Source of the DNA: Bog-473 sp963828505 | GTDB taxonomy: Bacteria > Actinomycetota > Acidimicrobiia > Acidimicrobiales > RAAP-2 | Reading direction: 5' to 3' | Length of the DNA stretch: 64,000 nucleotides | Assembly: GCA_963828505.1 (NCBI GenBank) | Contig: CAWHFM010000012.1 | Coordinates: 62,001 to 126,000 of the forward strand | In this document: one piece after another, positions 43,989 through 53,260 of the stretch | Position numbering within the stretch: the stretch's first letter is position 1 | Layout of the letters: each line of letters opens with the position of its first letter | Notes under the pieces: generated by a model | Database searches by the model: none | Told to the model about the DNA's origin: nothing | The model's input: the letters and a program-made list of their open reading frames with translations, nothing else | Translations under genes and position numbers: made by a program

Positions 43989-44864
43989 TCAGTCCCGGCC
44001 GATATCCGCCAGACGCGGCACAACCGGACCCCATGACTCCTCGAGCCATCGCGAGGGGTCGGGTCCCGTCGAACGCACCACGACGGTGTCGGCGCCGGCC
44101 GTCGCCAGGGCCTCGGCATGGCGCACGATGGCGTCCGCACCGGCGTCCTCGGGCGAGTTGGCCAGCACCGTCACCTCAATCTCAGCGGGGTCGCGGCCGA
44201 CAGCCTCGCAGTGGCCGCGCAGCACCCCGACCTTGTGCTCCACCGTCGAGGCATCGCCGATGAAGTTGCAGGCATCCGCGTACTGCGCCACGAGTCGCAA
44301 CGTCTTGCGCTCGCCGCCACCACCGATGAGGATACGCGGGCGCGGCCGGCTGACCGGCCTCGGCGAGCACAGTGTTTCGGCCAGCCGGTAGTGCTTCCCC
44401 TCGAACGGTCCGTCGTCGTCGCTCCACATCTGCTGGCAGATCCGCAGAGTCTCCTCGAGCCGCTCGTAGCGCTCGCGCAGCGGGGGGAACGGCACCCCGA
44501 GCCCGAGGTGCTCGCGCTCGTACCAGGCCGCACCCAGTCCGAGCTCGGCCCGCCCACCCGAGAGGACGTCGAGGGTCGTCACGGTCTTGGCCAACAGGCC
44601 CGGGTGGCGATAGGTGACCCCGCCGACGAGCAGCCGGAAGCGCAGGTGCTCGGTCTTGGCCGCAGCGAACGAGAGCGTGGTGTACCCCTCGAGCATCGGC
44701 TCCTCCGCTGGCCACAGGAACTCCATCTGGAACCAGTGGTCCATCACCGACAGGGTGCGCACCCCGATCGCCTCGGCGGTCTGAGCCAGCGAGGCCCAGG
44801 TGGGCCCGATCGATTCGGGGCCTCCCGGCCAGGTGAAACGCGGGACGTGGACGTCGACGTGCAT
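43989..44864 (-). CDS. LLM-class F420-dependent oxidoreductase
   Basis: 291 residues, luciferase-like TIM barrel: SVMDHWFQM after strand 2, RFRLLVGGVTYRHPGLLAKTV.TLDVLSGGR, and ILIGGGGERKTL. These are the markers of F420-binding LLM oxidoreductases of actinobacteria, which transfer hydride between F420 and an organic substrate. ATG at 44864 follows GGAGGAGG. A close paralogue lies at 51094-52023. Confidence 0.9.
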   Translation of the reverse strand: MHVDVHVPRFTWPGGPESIGPTWASLAQTAEAIGVRTLSVMDHWFQMEFLWPAEEPMLEGYTTLSFAAAKTEHLRFRLLVGGVTYRHPGLLAKTVTTLDVLSGGRAELGLGAAWYEREHLGLGVPFPPLRERYERLEETLRICQQMWSDDDGPFEGKHYRLAETLCSPRPVSRPRPRILIGGGGERKTLRLVAQYADACNFIGDASTVEHKVGVLRGHCEAVGRDPAEIEVTVLANSPEDAGADAIVRHAEALATAGADTVVVRSTGPDPSRWLEESWGPVVPRLADIGRD

Positions 44865-44942
44865 GGGTCCTCCTTCGGAGGCGAAGGGTAGCCGCGTCAC
44901 CCCCGAGCACGTCCGACCCGGCCCCGGATGCCTCGACCTGAT

Positions 44943-44948
44943 TACGCT
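44943..44948 (+). promoter_or_regulatory. Candidate leaderless -10 element (TACGCT)
   Basis: TACGCT ends 6 nt before ATG 44955, the same layout as TATCCT before ATG 6515, with no ribosome site between. Suggests a leaderless mRNA. Confidence 0.35.
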
Positions 44949-44954
44949 CGTTGC

Positions 44955-46082
44955 ATGCCGCGGCCGGCGAGCACGATGTCGGTGACGGAGATCGCGGACA
45001 CGGAGGACCCGGTCCTGCGGAACCTCCTCATTACCCAGCGCTACCACGACTTCGCGGTCGCCCTGCGTGACGGCGGCGCCGGGGTGGATGCGACCTGGTG
45101 TGCGTTCGCCGTCTGGGCCTCCAAGACCGCTGGCGCCACCATTCGCGGCGAGGTACTCCCGGTGCGAGCCCGGGAGCTCTTCGAACAGCACGACAAAGCG
45201 GCCGGCGGTGTCGTGGCGCGGTTCAACCACATGGTCGTGGACATGGTGCGCAAGAGGCTCTCGCACGACCACCTGGCACAGGTGGCGCAGTCGGTCACGG
45301 CCGACGTCTCCAAGTCCATCGCTGACGGCAACCAGCTCGTCTTCGCCGAGCTGGCACCCCTCTTCACCGTTCTGCTCGACGCGAGGGCGTCGTCGCCCGA
45401 GCCCAGCCGGGACGCGCTCATCGCCGCACTCAATCCCGCGCTCTCCTCGCTCGAGGACATCCGGGATGCCGCCGGTGTCGCCGACGCCTTCCGCGGCTAC
45501 GTCGACGCTCTGTGCTCCCCCGGTGGGCGCGCGCCCACCGTCCTCCGGGCGAACGTGCTGGCGGTGGCCCACGAGCAGCAGCGCCTGCAACCGAAGATCG
45601 ACGATGCCCTGAGCGCCGCCGTCACCGACACCATCAAGAAGGTGATCGAGGAGGACGTCGTCCACCACGTGCCGACCGGGGAGGCGCGCCGGCTGCTCGA
45701 CGGGGCGACCGACGAGGTGTGCCAGGCCATGGACAAGGCGTGGGACACGGCCCTGACCGAGACCATCATGCAGCTGGCGACCAAGACCGAGACCTTCGAC
45801 CTGCGCCAGAACGTCCCACCGCTTCCCGGCGGGATGTTCCCGCCAGAGCTGAAGATCCTCACCGGAACTGATGCCGCCGCCACGCTGGAGGCGTGGGACA
45901 GAACGGGCGGGACGGGCGCGCCCTCGGGCGCCCACGATTGGGCCGACCTGCACGACCGGATGAACTTCATCGTCAACCTGTTCCGCTCGCGTCAGCGCGA
46001 AGCCGCCCTCTTCGAGAAGCCGTTCACCGACGACCAGACGGCCGCGCTCGACCGCGGCGAAAAGCCCGAGGGACCTTACTGA
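44955..46082 (+). CDS. Conserved hypothetical protein, mainly helical
   Basis: 375 residues, unknown family. Predicted almost entirely helical and acidic: RNLLITQRYHDFAVALRDGG, TWCAFAVWASKTAGATIRGE, and a C-terminal helix with FRSRQREAALFEKPFT. The pattern of His/Glu in the N-terminal bundle (QRYHDF, FNHMVVD) might bind metal, but this is a guess. It overlaps the end of the oppositely oriented oxygenase gene by 7 bp, and a joint function with that oxygenase is possible. Confidence 0.7.
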   Translation: MPRPASTMSVTEIADTEDPVLRNLLITQRYHDFAVALRDGGAGVDATWCAFAVWASKTAGATIRGEVLPVRARELFEQHDKAAGGVVARFNHMVVDMVRKRLSHDHLAQVAQSVTADVSKSIADGNQLVFAELAPLFTVLLDARASSPEPSRDALIAALNPALSSLEDIRDAAGVADAFRGYVDALCSPGGRAPTVLRANVLAVAHEQQRLQPKIDDALSAAVTDTIKKVIEEDVVHHVPTGEARRLLDGATDEVCQAMDKAWDTALTETIMQLATKTETFDLRQNVPPLPGGMFPPELKILTGTDAAATLEAWDRTGGTGAPSGAHDWADLHDRMNFIVNLFRSRQREAALFEKPFTDDQTAALDRGEKPEGPY

Positions 46083-47221
46083 CCGCCCGCGCCCGGCCTG
46101 GTCGGGGGATGGAAGTTCCAGCGCGTCGCCAGCGACGTCGGCACCTCGAAGGCCGGCCGGCCGCCGTAACGCTCGGCCCCCACGGCGAGCGCCAGCATGC
46201 CGAAGCCGATCCGGCTGGAGAGCCCGGCCAGGAGGCGGCGGTGCAGCCGCTCGGCCGACGTGAGCCGGGTCAGGCCGGCCAGCGGACGGAAGAACACCCG
46301 CGTCCAATCGGAAGGCGGTACCCCGAGGATGTCCGCCGTGGTGTCACCGACGTAGAAGCGCACCGTCGTGGCGGGCATACCGCGCACCCCGGGCGGGCAG
46401 AGCTGGCGGCCCTGGTCGAGCAGGGCTGCGGTCAGGTCCTTCCCGGCCTCGCTCGGTCCGAACTGGCGCCGGCGGACCTCGGGCATGAGCGGGCGCGTCT
46501 GCGCCCGGGTCAGGGGCAACAGATCGGGGCGCACCCCGAGGTGGTACCCGACGAGCGACCAGGCGAAGAGGTAATCGTCGGCCTCTTCCTCGGTGTAGAC
46601 GACGCCGGTACGGTCGAACACCTCGAACACGACCTCGGTGAAGGTCAGAAGCGTCTCGAGCAGGTCCTCTTGGTTTATCGGCGTACCCCACGCGGGGTCC
46701 CACTCCGCTTGGGCCCGAGGGTCGTTGAGGATGAGCCAGCGCACCGCCGCGTGCATGAGACGCACGTGGCGCACGTCGGAGAAGCCGTGGGCGCCGTACT
46801 CGAGGCCGCCGGACTCCATCACGTCGAGATGGAATTGCGCCGTCTCGTTGAGCCGCCGCTTGGCGTCCGTCTCGAGCCGGGCCGTCAGCCCGAGGACCTG
46901 CACGCCGCGGCAGCAGGCGTAGGCGGAGGGAAGCGCGGCGGCGTAGAGCGCGGTGAACACGTGGGACCCCCAGCGGGCGAAGCACTCCTGACCGGCGGCC
47001 ACGCCCTCCGGCTCGGCCCACGCCGGCGGTTCGTGGCGGGCGGCGAGATACGTCGCCAGCTTCGGGTCCATCTGCTCCTTCTGCTGCACGACGAGCGAGC
47101 GGAAGGCGGACGAGGCGTCGCCGGTGCCGCGGAACAGGTCGGCCACGACTTGGTCCGCCTCGGGGTCCCCGACGCGGCGGAGGCTGTCGAGGAACGCGTC
47201 GTCGAAGTCCGGCGATGTCAC
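46076..47221 (-). CDS. MpaB/rubber-oxygenase family protein (DUF2236)
   Basis: 381 residues. Hallmarks of the ER-bound oxygenase MpaB/latex-clearing protein domain: WGSHVFTALYAAALPSAYAC, ESGGLEYGAHGFSDVRHVRLMHAAVRWLI, and TFTEVVFEVFDRTG. Characterised members are b-type haem oxygenases cleaving isoprenoid C=C bonds. The substrate here is unknown. ATG at 47221 overlaps the stop of the large regulator gene by 4 nt, so the oxygenase is coupled to it. Confidence 0.82.
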   Translation of the reverse strand: MTSPDFDDAFLDSLRRVGDPEADQVVADLFRGTGDASSAFRSLVVQQKEQMDPKLATYLAARHEPPAWAEPEGVAAGQECFARWGSHVFTALYAAALPSAYACCRGVQVLGLTARLETDAKRRLNETAQFHLDVMESGGLEYGAHGFSDVRHVRLMHAAVRWLILNDPRAQAEWDPAWGTPINQEDLLETLLTFTEVVFEVFDRTGVVYTEEEADDYLFAWSLVGYHLGVRPDLLPLTRAQTRPLMPEVRRRQFGPSEAGKDLTAALLDQGRQLCPPGVRGMPATTVRFYVGDTTADILGVPPSDWTRVFFRPLAGLTRLTSAERLHRRLLAGLSSRIGFGMLALAVGAERYGGRPAFEVPTSLATRWNFHPPTRPGAGGQ

Positions 47222-50109
47222 CGCGTCGCCAGCGCGGCGCGTGCCGCGTCGAGGCCGAGGCTCGGCCCACCGGAGGCGAGCCGGGCCGACAGCGCCTCGA
47301 GATCACGCCGCACGTCGGGCGGGGAGCCGTGGAGCTGTGCCCATTCGGTCAGCGCCCGCAGCTCCAGCATGCGGGCGCCCTGGGCCCGGGCAACGGCGAC
47401 GGCCGCCGCATAGTCGCTGGCCGCGGCCGCACCCTGGCCGGCACGCGCGCGAAGCCCCGCCCGCACGCGCAGGAGGGCAGATTCGCAGAACCGCTCCCCC
47501 GAGGCGCCCATGGTCGCCGCCGCGTCGGCCAGCAGAGCGAAGGCCCGGTCCAACCCCACGCGCTCGTCGTCGGCCAGGACCATGAGGAAGTAGGGCCGAA
47601 GCAGCGGGCCGGGCACCTCAGGCTCCTCGTCGCCTTCGCCGGCCCACCAGAGCAGCGAGCGAGCCCACTGCCGCCATTGCCGCGTGCTGACCTCGTCCGA
47701 GAGGTCCCACGCCTCGCGGCACAGTCGTACGACGGTGTCCCGGTCCCCGTCGAGCTGGGCCATGACGGCGAACGTCACCGCGACGACGGCCACGGCCTGG
47801 GGGACGGCGCGGTTGCGGGCGAGGGTGAGGGCGTCCTCGGCGACCTCCCGGGCCAGCGCCGCCTCTCCCGTCAGCCAGCAGGCGAGCGCGCTGGCGACCC
47901 GGGGCGCGACCAAAGCGAGGAGCTCGACCGACTGCACGGGCGCCAGAGCGGCCAAGCTCTCCTCGAGCGGGAGGCCGCTGTCGGCGGAGGCGACGCGCAT
48001 GCGCGCCAGGCCGTCGCCCACCTCGCCCTGCCAGATTTGCACCGTGGCCTCGAACATGGCGATGACGTGGAGGAACCATTGTTCGCCCAGCGCCTCGGCC
48101 TCCTGGCGCGCCCGGGCGAGGATGGCGCCGAGCTGGTCGTAGGCCGCGCTGGCCTGCCACCACGGTACCAGCACCATGTAATTGCGCAGCAGTGTGGTCC
48201 GGTCGCCCAGCTGGCGCGCCAGCTCCTCCACCCGCTCGGACTCGGTCAGGGTCTCGGGATGGGCCTGGTCCACGGCGGTCAGGCAGATGACGAGCCGACT
48301 CCGCGACTTGAGCTCGGTCCGGTCGCGCTCGTCTTCGGGCAGCCGCGGCAGCAGACGCAGTACCTCGCGCTCGTGCCCGGCCGCTTCCTGAAAGCGCGCG
48401 TTCTTGCGGGCGTTGCGGCCTGCCTGCTGCCACAGTGATACCGCCTCGACCGCCCGGCCGGCCGCGCCGAGATGGTAGGCGGCGATCTCGGGCCGGGACT
48501 GCGCCAAACCGCTCTCGAGGTACATGCTCCCGACCGCGCCGTGGATACGCACTCGGTCTGGCCGCATGACCGAGCGGTAGGACGCCTCGTGGAACAGGGC
48601 GTGGCGGAATTGCAACACCTCCGCCTGCCCCTCGACCGGCTCGACGACGGCGTGGTCGATCAGGCTGATCAGGTTCGAATTAAGGCAGGCCTCGTCCATT
48701 CCCGCCGCGGCCACCAGGACGGGCCGCTCGAACGTGCGCCCGATCACCGAGGCCGACTGGGCCACCTGCCTGGCGTCGCCGAGGCGGTCGAGCCGGGCCG
48801 CGATCACCTCGGTGATGGAGCTGGGCATCGGCACGGCCGGGTCGGGCTCACGCTCGGCCACGGAGCGGACCAGCTCCTCGAGGAACAGCGGTACCCCGTC
48901 GGCCCGCGCCACCAGCGCTTCGCGGGTCTCCGGATTGAGCTCGGACGACCCCGGCAGCCGTCCCAGCAGGTGGCGCGCCGCTTCGGCGCTCAGCCCCACG
49001 AGGGCGTGGTGCGCATCGGGCCGAAAGTTCGGGTCCTCGGCGAGTTCGGGCCGGCTCGTGACGAGCACGAGCATCGGGCGCCCGCCCCTGGCCATCAGTT
49101 GCGCCGCCTCCAGCGTGCTCGGGTCGGCCCAGTGGCCGTCCTCCACCACCAAGAGCGCGGGTCCTGCCGCGACGAGCTCGTCGGCCCACGGCGCGACCTC
49201 GAGCGGCGTGGCCGGTGTCTCCCCCATGACGGCGCCGAAGGGATGCAGCGGGCTGAGCGACTCGCGGCGACTGCAGTAGACGGTCCGCACCGGGTGCCCC
49301 CGGCCTTCGAGGTCCCGGGCGAACTCCAGGACCTGGCGTGACTTGCCGATGCCCGGCTCTCCCGTGAGGAGCGCGAGCCGGGCCGTCGCGCCCGGCCCTG
49401 CCACTCCGGTCCACTGCTCCTCCAGCCAGTCCGCCGTGGCGGGTCGCCGCACGAAGGCGGCGAGCGGCTTCGCCTCGAGACGGTGACGTGCGGCGCGGCG
49501 GCGCACGACGACGTACCCCGGCGTCGGCTTGGGAATCCCGTTGAGCGAGAGCAATCCGAGGGACTCCAGGTCGAAGTAGCCGAGGACGAGCTCCGCCGTG
49601 TCACCGCTGATCACGACCTGGCCGGGCCGGCCGACGGACTGCAGGCGCGAGGCGATATGCGGCACCTGTCCCCACACGTCGGGCGGCCGGTCGTTGCCCC
49701 CTGCCGTCACGGAGGCGACCACGACTTCGCCGGTGTGGATGCCCACCCGGGCTTGGAGGTCGGCGAGCCCGAGCTCGGCTGGGAGCTCCCGGGTGAGCTT
49801 CGCCACCTCGACGACGACGCCCAGTGCGGCGTCCACCGCGTCCCGGCTCGCCGACTCGACCGCGATCGGGTATCCGAAGTAGATCACCGCCCCGTCGCCC
49901 TGGAACTGCGACACCATGCCGCCGTGCGCCCGGACGACGGAGGCGACGCGGTGCTGGTACGCGTCGAGCACCTCTCGCCAGTCCTCGGGGTCCAGGGCCG
50001 ACGCCAGCGCGGTCGAATCCGCCAGGTCGGTGAAGACGACCGTGAGCTGCCGCCGCTCGTCCGGCCCCACCTCCACCGGGAAGGGCGAGTTGGCCGACGA
50101 GACCGTCAC
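47218..50109 (-). CDS. Class III nucleotide cyclase domain-AAA ATPase-TPR regulator (second)
   Basis: About 963 residues. Cyclase domain with metal Asp in FTDLADST and FQGDGAVIYFG; the Asn-x-x-x-Arg motif reads PHIASRL, so Asn is His and Arg is kept. ATPase domain with Walker A GEPGIGKSRQ and Walker B ALLVVEDGHWAD, then TPR-like helices to the end. Same architecture as 27471-30803 but only distant in sequence. The start is set at GTG 50109, shortly before the first conserved residues; longer starts up to 50220 are possible. Its ATGA overlap with the MpaB-type oxygenase suggests that it controls or responds to that enzyme. Confidence 0.84.
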   Translation of the reverse strand: MTVSSANSPFPVEVGPDERRQLTVVFTDLADSTALASALDPEDWREVLDAYQHRVASVVRAHGGMVSQFQGDGAVIYFGYPIAVESASRDAVDAALGVVVEVAKLTRELPAELGLADLQARVGIHTGEVVVASVTAGGNDRPPDVWGQVPHIASRLQSVGRPGQVVISGDTAELVLGYFDLESLGLLSLNGIPKPTPGYVVVRRRAARHRLEAKPLAAFVRRPATADWLEEQWTGVAGPGATARLALLTGEPGIGKSRQVLEFARDLEGRGHPVRTVYCSRRESLSPLHPFGAVMGETPATPLEVAPWADELVAAGPALLVVEDGHWADPSTLEAAQLMARGGRPMLVLVTSRPELAEDPNFRPDAHHALVGLSAEAARHLLGRLPGSSELNPETREALVARADGVPLFLEELVRSVAEREPDPAVPMPSSITEVIAARLDRLGDARQVAQSASVIGRTFERPVLVAAAGMDEACLNSNLISLIDHAVVEPVEGQAEVLQFRHALFHEASYRSVMRPDRVRIHGAVGSMYLESGLAQSRPEIAAYHLGAAGRAVEAVSLWQQAGRNARKNARFQEAAGHEREVLRLLPRLPEDERDRTELKSRSRLVICLTAVDQAHPETLTESERVEELARQLGDRTTLLRNYMVLVPWWQASAAYDQLGAILARARQEAEALGEQWFLHVIAMFEATVQIWQGEVGDGLARMRVASADSGLPLEESLAALAPVQSVELLALVAPRVASALACWLTGEAALAREVAEDALTLARNRAVPQAVAVVAVTFAVMAQLDGDRDTVVRLCREAWDLSDEVSTRQWRQWARSLLWWAGEGDEEPEVPGPLLRPYFLMVLADDERVGLDRAFALLADAAATMGASGERFCESALLRVRAGLRARAGQGAAAASDYAAAVAVARAQGARMLELRALTEWAQLHGSPPDVRRDLEALSARLASGGPSLGLDAARAALATR

Positions 50110-50264
50110 CGCCCGACCCCCGGATCCGCGCGCCCCAACCCGCTCCCCAAGGGTGCTGACACGGATGAAATATACGCCCAACCAGCGTTCGGACGGATGC
50201 GGAGGGCGCCGCCCCGGCATCGTCCATTCCCCCGGACCCGCGCGCGTTCTCTAGGCTGCCCCCC

Positions 50265-51072
50265 GTGCGAACCGGAGCCGGGTGGCGAGCAGCGGCCTTC
50301 GTGACCATCGGTCTGGCCTTGGCGCCGGCCGTCGGCCTGGCGTGGAACAGCGGGTTCGGCCCTGCGGCATCGGCCGCGGCCGTCGCCCAGCCGCCGACCC
50401 TCGTCACGCCCGAGTCCACGACGTCCACGACGACTCCCACGACGACCTCCAGCACATCGACGTCCACCACGACCACCACCACGACGGCGCCCCCTTCCAC
50501 GACGACCACGAGCAACCCGACGACCACGACCACGAGCCACCCAACGACAGACCACGATCGCGCCGGCCTCGTCCTCGTCGAGCTCGGTCCCGTGGGGGTG
50601 GATCGTCCTGGCCGTCGTGATCGTCGCGTTGGCCGTCGTGGTCGCACTGCTCATCGCCCGCTCCCGACGTCAGGGACGGGAGGCGGAGTGGCGGCGGTCG
50701 ACACTGGCGGCGGTCGCGGCAGCAGAGTTGGCCCGCGACCTCGTCCTCAACCAGTCTCCGTCGGACGACGCCCAACGCCGCGCCAGCGTGACCGCTCAGG
50801 TCGACGAGGCGGCAGGCGCGCTGGAGCAGCTCGCCGGCGTCGCCGTCGACGAATCCGAAGGAACCCTGAGCAGCCGGAGCGCCGAGAGCCTGCGGGGCCT
50901 GTCCTTCGCGGTGGAGGCCGACCACCTCCTGCACTCCGGCGGCGAGCCTCCGACCGGGGCGCAACTGGCAGCGGCCGACGAGGCCCGCCGTCGCCGCCAG
51001 GCCGAAGTCGACGCGGCGTTGGGCCGGCTGAAGCAGGCCATCAGGCCGCCGCCGGCTTCGAATAGACGCTGA
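50265..51072 (+). pseudogene. Thr-rich secreted/membrane protein, frameshifted
   Basis: The first frame gives a signal peptide (FVTIGLALAPAVGLAWNSG) and a long Thr/Ser/Pro linker coded by ACG/ACC runs. The second frame, entered near 50550, gives more linker (TTIAPASSSSSSVPWG), a transmembrane helix (WIVLAVVIVALAVVVALLIA) and a cytoplasmic helical domain with RRQGREAEWRRSTLAAVAAAEL. Joined by a one- or two-base shift they make a sensible protein of about 269 residues. The break lies in low-complexity DNA, where slippage or base-calling error is likely. Confidence 0.65.
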
Positions 51073-51093
51073 GCGGACTCGCTCCCGCCCCGT

Positions 51094-52023
51094 TCAGCCC
51101 GCGATCAGAGCCTGTCCGACCTGGCGGACCGTGTCCGCCGTCCCGGTCGGCATGTTGAAGATGCAGTAGTCGACGCCCGCCTCGGCCAGCTCCTCCATGC
51201 GGGCCGCCAGGTCGTCGAGCGTGCCGACGTCGGAACCCGACGGCTCTTCGCCGGTCACCTGGCGCAGGAAATCCTTCGTGGCGGCGGTCTCCTCGGCGTC
51301 CGCGGTGAGCACGAGCGTGCTCAACCTGCTCACCGTGACCTCGGAGGGGTCGCGGCCTGCGTCGGCGCAGTGCCGACGCAGGACCTCCACCTTGTGCGCC
51401 ACGGTCGCCGGATCGCCGACGATGTTGCACATGTCGGCGTACTGCGCCACCAGCTTGAGCGTCCGCTTTTCGCCGCCACCGCCGACCAGGATCGGCGGCC
51501 CGCCGGGCTGGACCGGCCTCGGCTCGTTGCGCGCCTCGTGGATGCGGTAGTAGTTCCCATCGAAGCTGGGCGCTTCCTCGGTGAACATGGCCCGGCAGAT
51601 CTGCAGCGCCTCCTCCAACCGGTCGAGCCGCTCGCCTACCGGCGGGAAGTCGAAGCCGAGCCCCTCGTGCTCGACTTCGTACCACGCGCCGCCGATGCCG
51701 AGGATGGCCCGGCCCGCGCTGATGATGTCGAGGGTGGTCACGATCTTGGCCAGGTGCGCCGGGTTGCGATACGTGACACCGGTCACCATGGTGCCGAGAC
51801 GGACCCGTTCGGTCCGCGCCGCCAGCGCGCCGAGCAACGTGTAGGAGTCCAGCATGGGCTGACTCGGCCCGCCCATCGGGGGCAGTTGGTAGAAGTGGTC
51901 CATCACCCAGACGGACTCGTAGCCCGTCTCCTCGGCCGCGGTTGCCCTCGCCACCACCTCGTCGAAGAGGTCGCCCGGCGACGGGCCCGGGTTGAAGTTG
52001 GGGATCTGGAGTCCGAATCGCAT
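51094..52023 (-). CDS. LLM-class F420-dependent oxidoreductase
   Basis: 309 residues, paralogue of 43989-44864 (SVWVMDHFYQLPP, GTMVTGVTYRNPAHLAKIV, ILVGGGGEKRTLKLVAQY). ATG at 52023. Reaction and substrate unknown; F420 use is inferred from the family. It follows the phosphotransferase gene after a 25-bp gap. Confidence 0.9.
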   Translation of the reverse strand: MRFGLQIPNFNPGPSPGDLFDEVVARATAAEETGYESVWVMDHFYQLPPMGGPSQPMLDSYTLLGALAARTERVRLGTMVTGVTYRNPAHLAKIVTTLDIISAGRAILGIGGAWYEVEHEGLGFDFPPVGERLDRLEEALQICRAMFTEEAPSFDGNYYRIHEARNEPRPVQPGGPPILVGGGGEKRTLKLVAQYADMCNIVGDPATVAHKVEVLRRHCADAGRDPSEVTVSRLSTLVLTADAEETAATKDFLRQVTGEEPSGSDVGTLDDLAARMEELAEAGVDYCIFNMPTGTADTVRQVGQALIAG

Positions 52024-52048
52024 GGGACCCGAAGCTACCGGGTGTCGC

Positions 52049-53001
52049 TCAGCTCCAGCCCTGCCGCCGGCGCAGCCAGGCCAGGGCCACCTCGCCCTGC
52101 GCCGCCTGGAACGGGCGGATGGTGGGCAACCCGGGCGGAGCCGGGCGGAGGGAATGCGACACGAAGTACCCGCCCACCGCGGCGAGGAGGGCGCTGACCG
52201 CATCGGGATCGCTGCGCCCCGACGGCTGGTGTCCGGAGAGCAGGACCGCGGGAGGCGGGCCACCCTCGAGCACGACCGAGGGCGCCCAGACCACCACTCG
52301 AAGGCGGGGTTGCCCACGGCGCCGTGCGGCCAGTCGACGAAGACGACGCCGTCCCTCGTGAGCAGCACGTTGTCGGAGCGGACGTCGCCGTGCACCAGGG
52401 TCGGTCCCTGGCAGGCCGCGGGCCAGCCGAATTCCAGTTCAGCCAGCTCGCCCAGGTGGGCGCGCGCCCATGGGTCGAGGCCGGCGGGCGGCTCGTCCAG
52501 GGCGGCGAGCATGGCCCAGCCGCCGAAGTTGCGCCGCTCGTAGACGTCGAGCGGCTCAAGGGACGGCGCCGGGCTCGGGGTCAGCTCGTCGTGCATGGCG
52601 GCGAGCGCTTCGACCACCAGCGCCAGCTCGCCGGCGTCCCAAGGATGGCGCGGCGGGTGGCCGTCGACCGCGTCGAAGGCCAGGGCGACCCAGTCCCCGT
52701 CGTCGTACGTCTCGACGAGGCGCGGCAGCCGCGGCGAGCGCGGCAATGTGGCAGAGATCTCCGCTTCGCGCCGGTGCAGGCCCGGCGAGTCGGGGTTGAG
52801 CTCGAGCCCGACGGCCTTGACGAAGACCGAGCGGTCGGGCCACTCGAGGATGGACGTCGCTCCGGGGGAGAAACCGCCCGGCAGGTCGCGCACGCCATCG
52901 GGCGCGCCTCCGCCGAGCCCGGCCGCCCACGCCTGCACCGGAACCGGCACCCGGGTCCACGGCAGGTGGACGCCGGCCGCCGGTCCGGTGGAGACCGTCA
53001 C
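52049..53001 (-). pseudogene. Aminoglycoside phosphotransferase-like kinase, frameshifted
   Basis: APH/choline-kinase fold. First frame: RSVFVKAV (ATP-binding Lys), ALVVEALAAMHDEL, the catalytic loop TLVHGDVRSDNVLL and the metal-binding VVFVDWPHGAVGNPAF. Near 52292 the frame breaks and the protein continues in the next frame as VVVWAPSVVLEGGPPP to the natural end WLRRRQGWS. One base lost between GA and GTGGTGG explains it. GTG 53001 overlaps the preceding stop by 4 nt. Repaired length is about 317 residues. Likely a small-molecule kinase; drug resistance is not implied. Confidence 0.8.
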
Positions 53002-53258
53002 GATGCGGCGGCTCCCGCAGCGTCGAGCGCTTCCACGATGCTCGCCACGAGGCGGCGCGCCGAATCGGCGCTGAGCTCCACCGCGACGCGCGCCCCGGGC
53101 CCCCGGACCGGGTCGGCGAAGTCGATGTTGAGCGTGTGGTCGAAGGGGGCGTGGAAGGGGTGGTCGAAGTACACGTTGGCCGAGGTGACGCGGAACCAGC
53201 CCTGCGCCCCCTTGGCGCTGCCGGCGACGTCGGTGCGCACGGTGAGGTAGGAGCACAT
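52998..53258 (-). CDS. Small conserved actinobacterial protein (DUF6295-like)
   Basis: 86 residues: MCSYLTVRTDVAGSAKGAQG at the start, FDHPFHAPFDHTLNIDFADP in the middle, RVAVELSADSARRLVASI at the end. I recognise the pattern as a small conserved family (I believe DUF6295) of unknown function. The starting Met-Cys and the two His-rich segments are its conserved core. It sits 2 nt after the dienelactone hydrolase stop and overlaps the kinase start, so all three form one operon. Confidence 0.72.
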   Translation of the reverse strand: MCSYLTVRTDVAGSAKGAQGWFRVTSANVYFDHPFHAPFDHTLNIDFADPVRGPGARVAVELSADSARRLVASIVEALDAAGAAAS

Positions 53259-53260
53259 GG

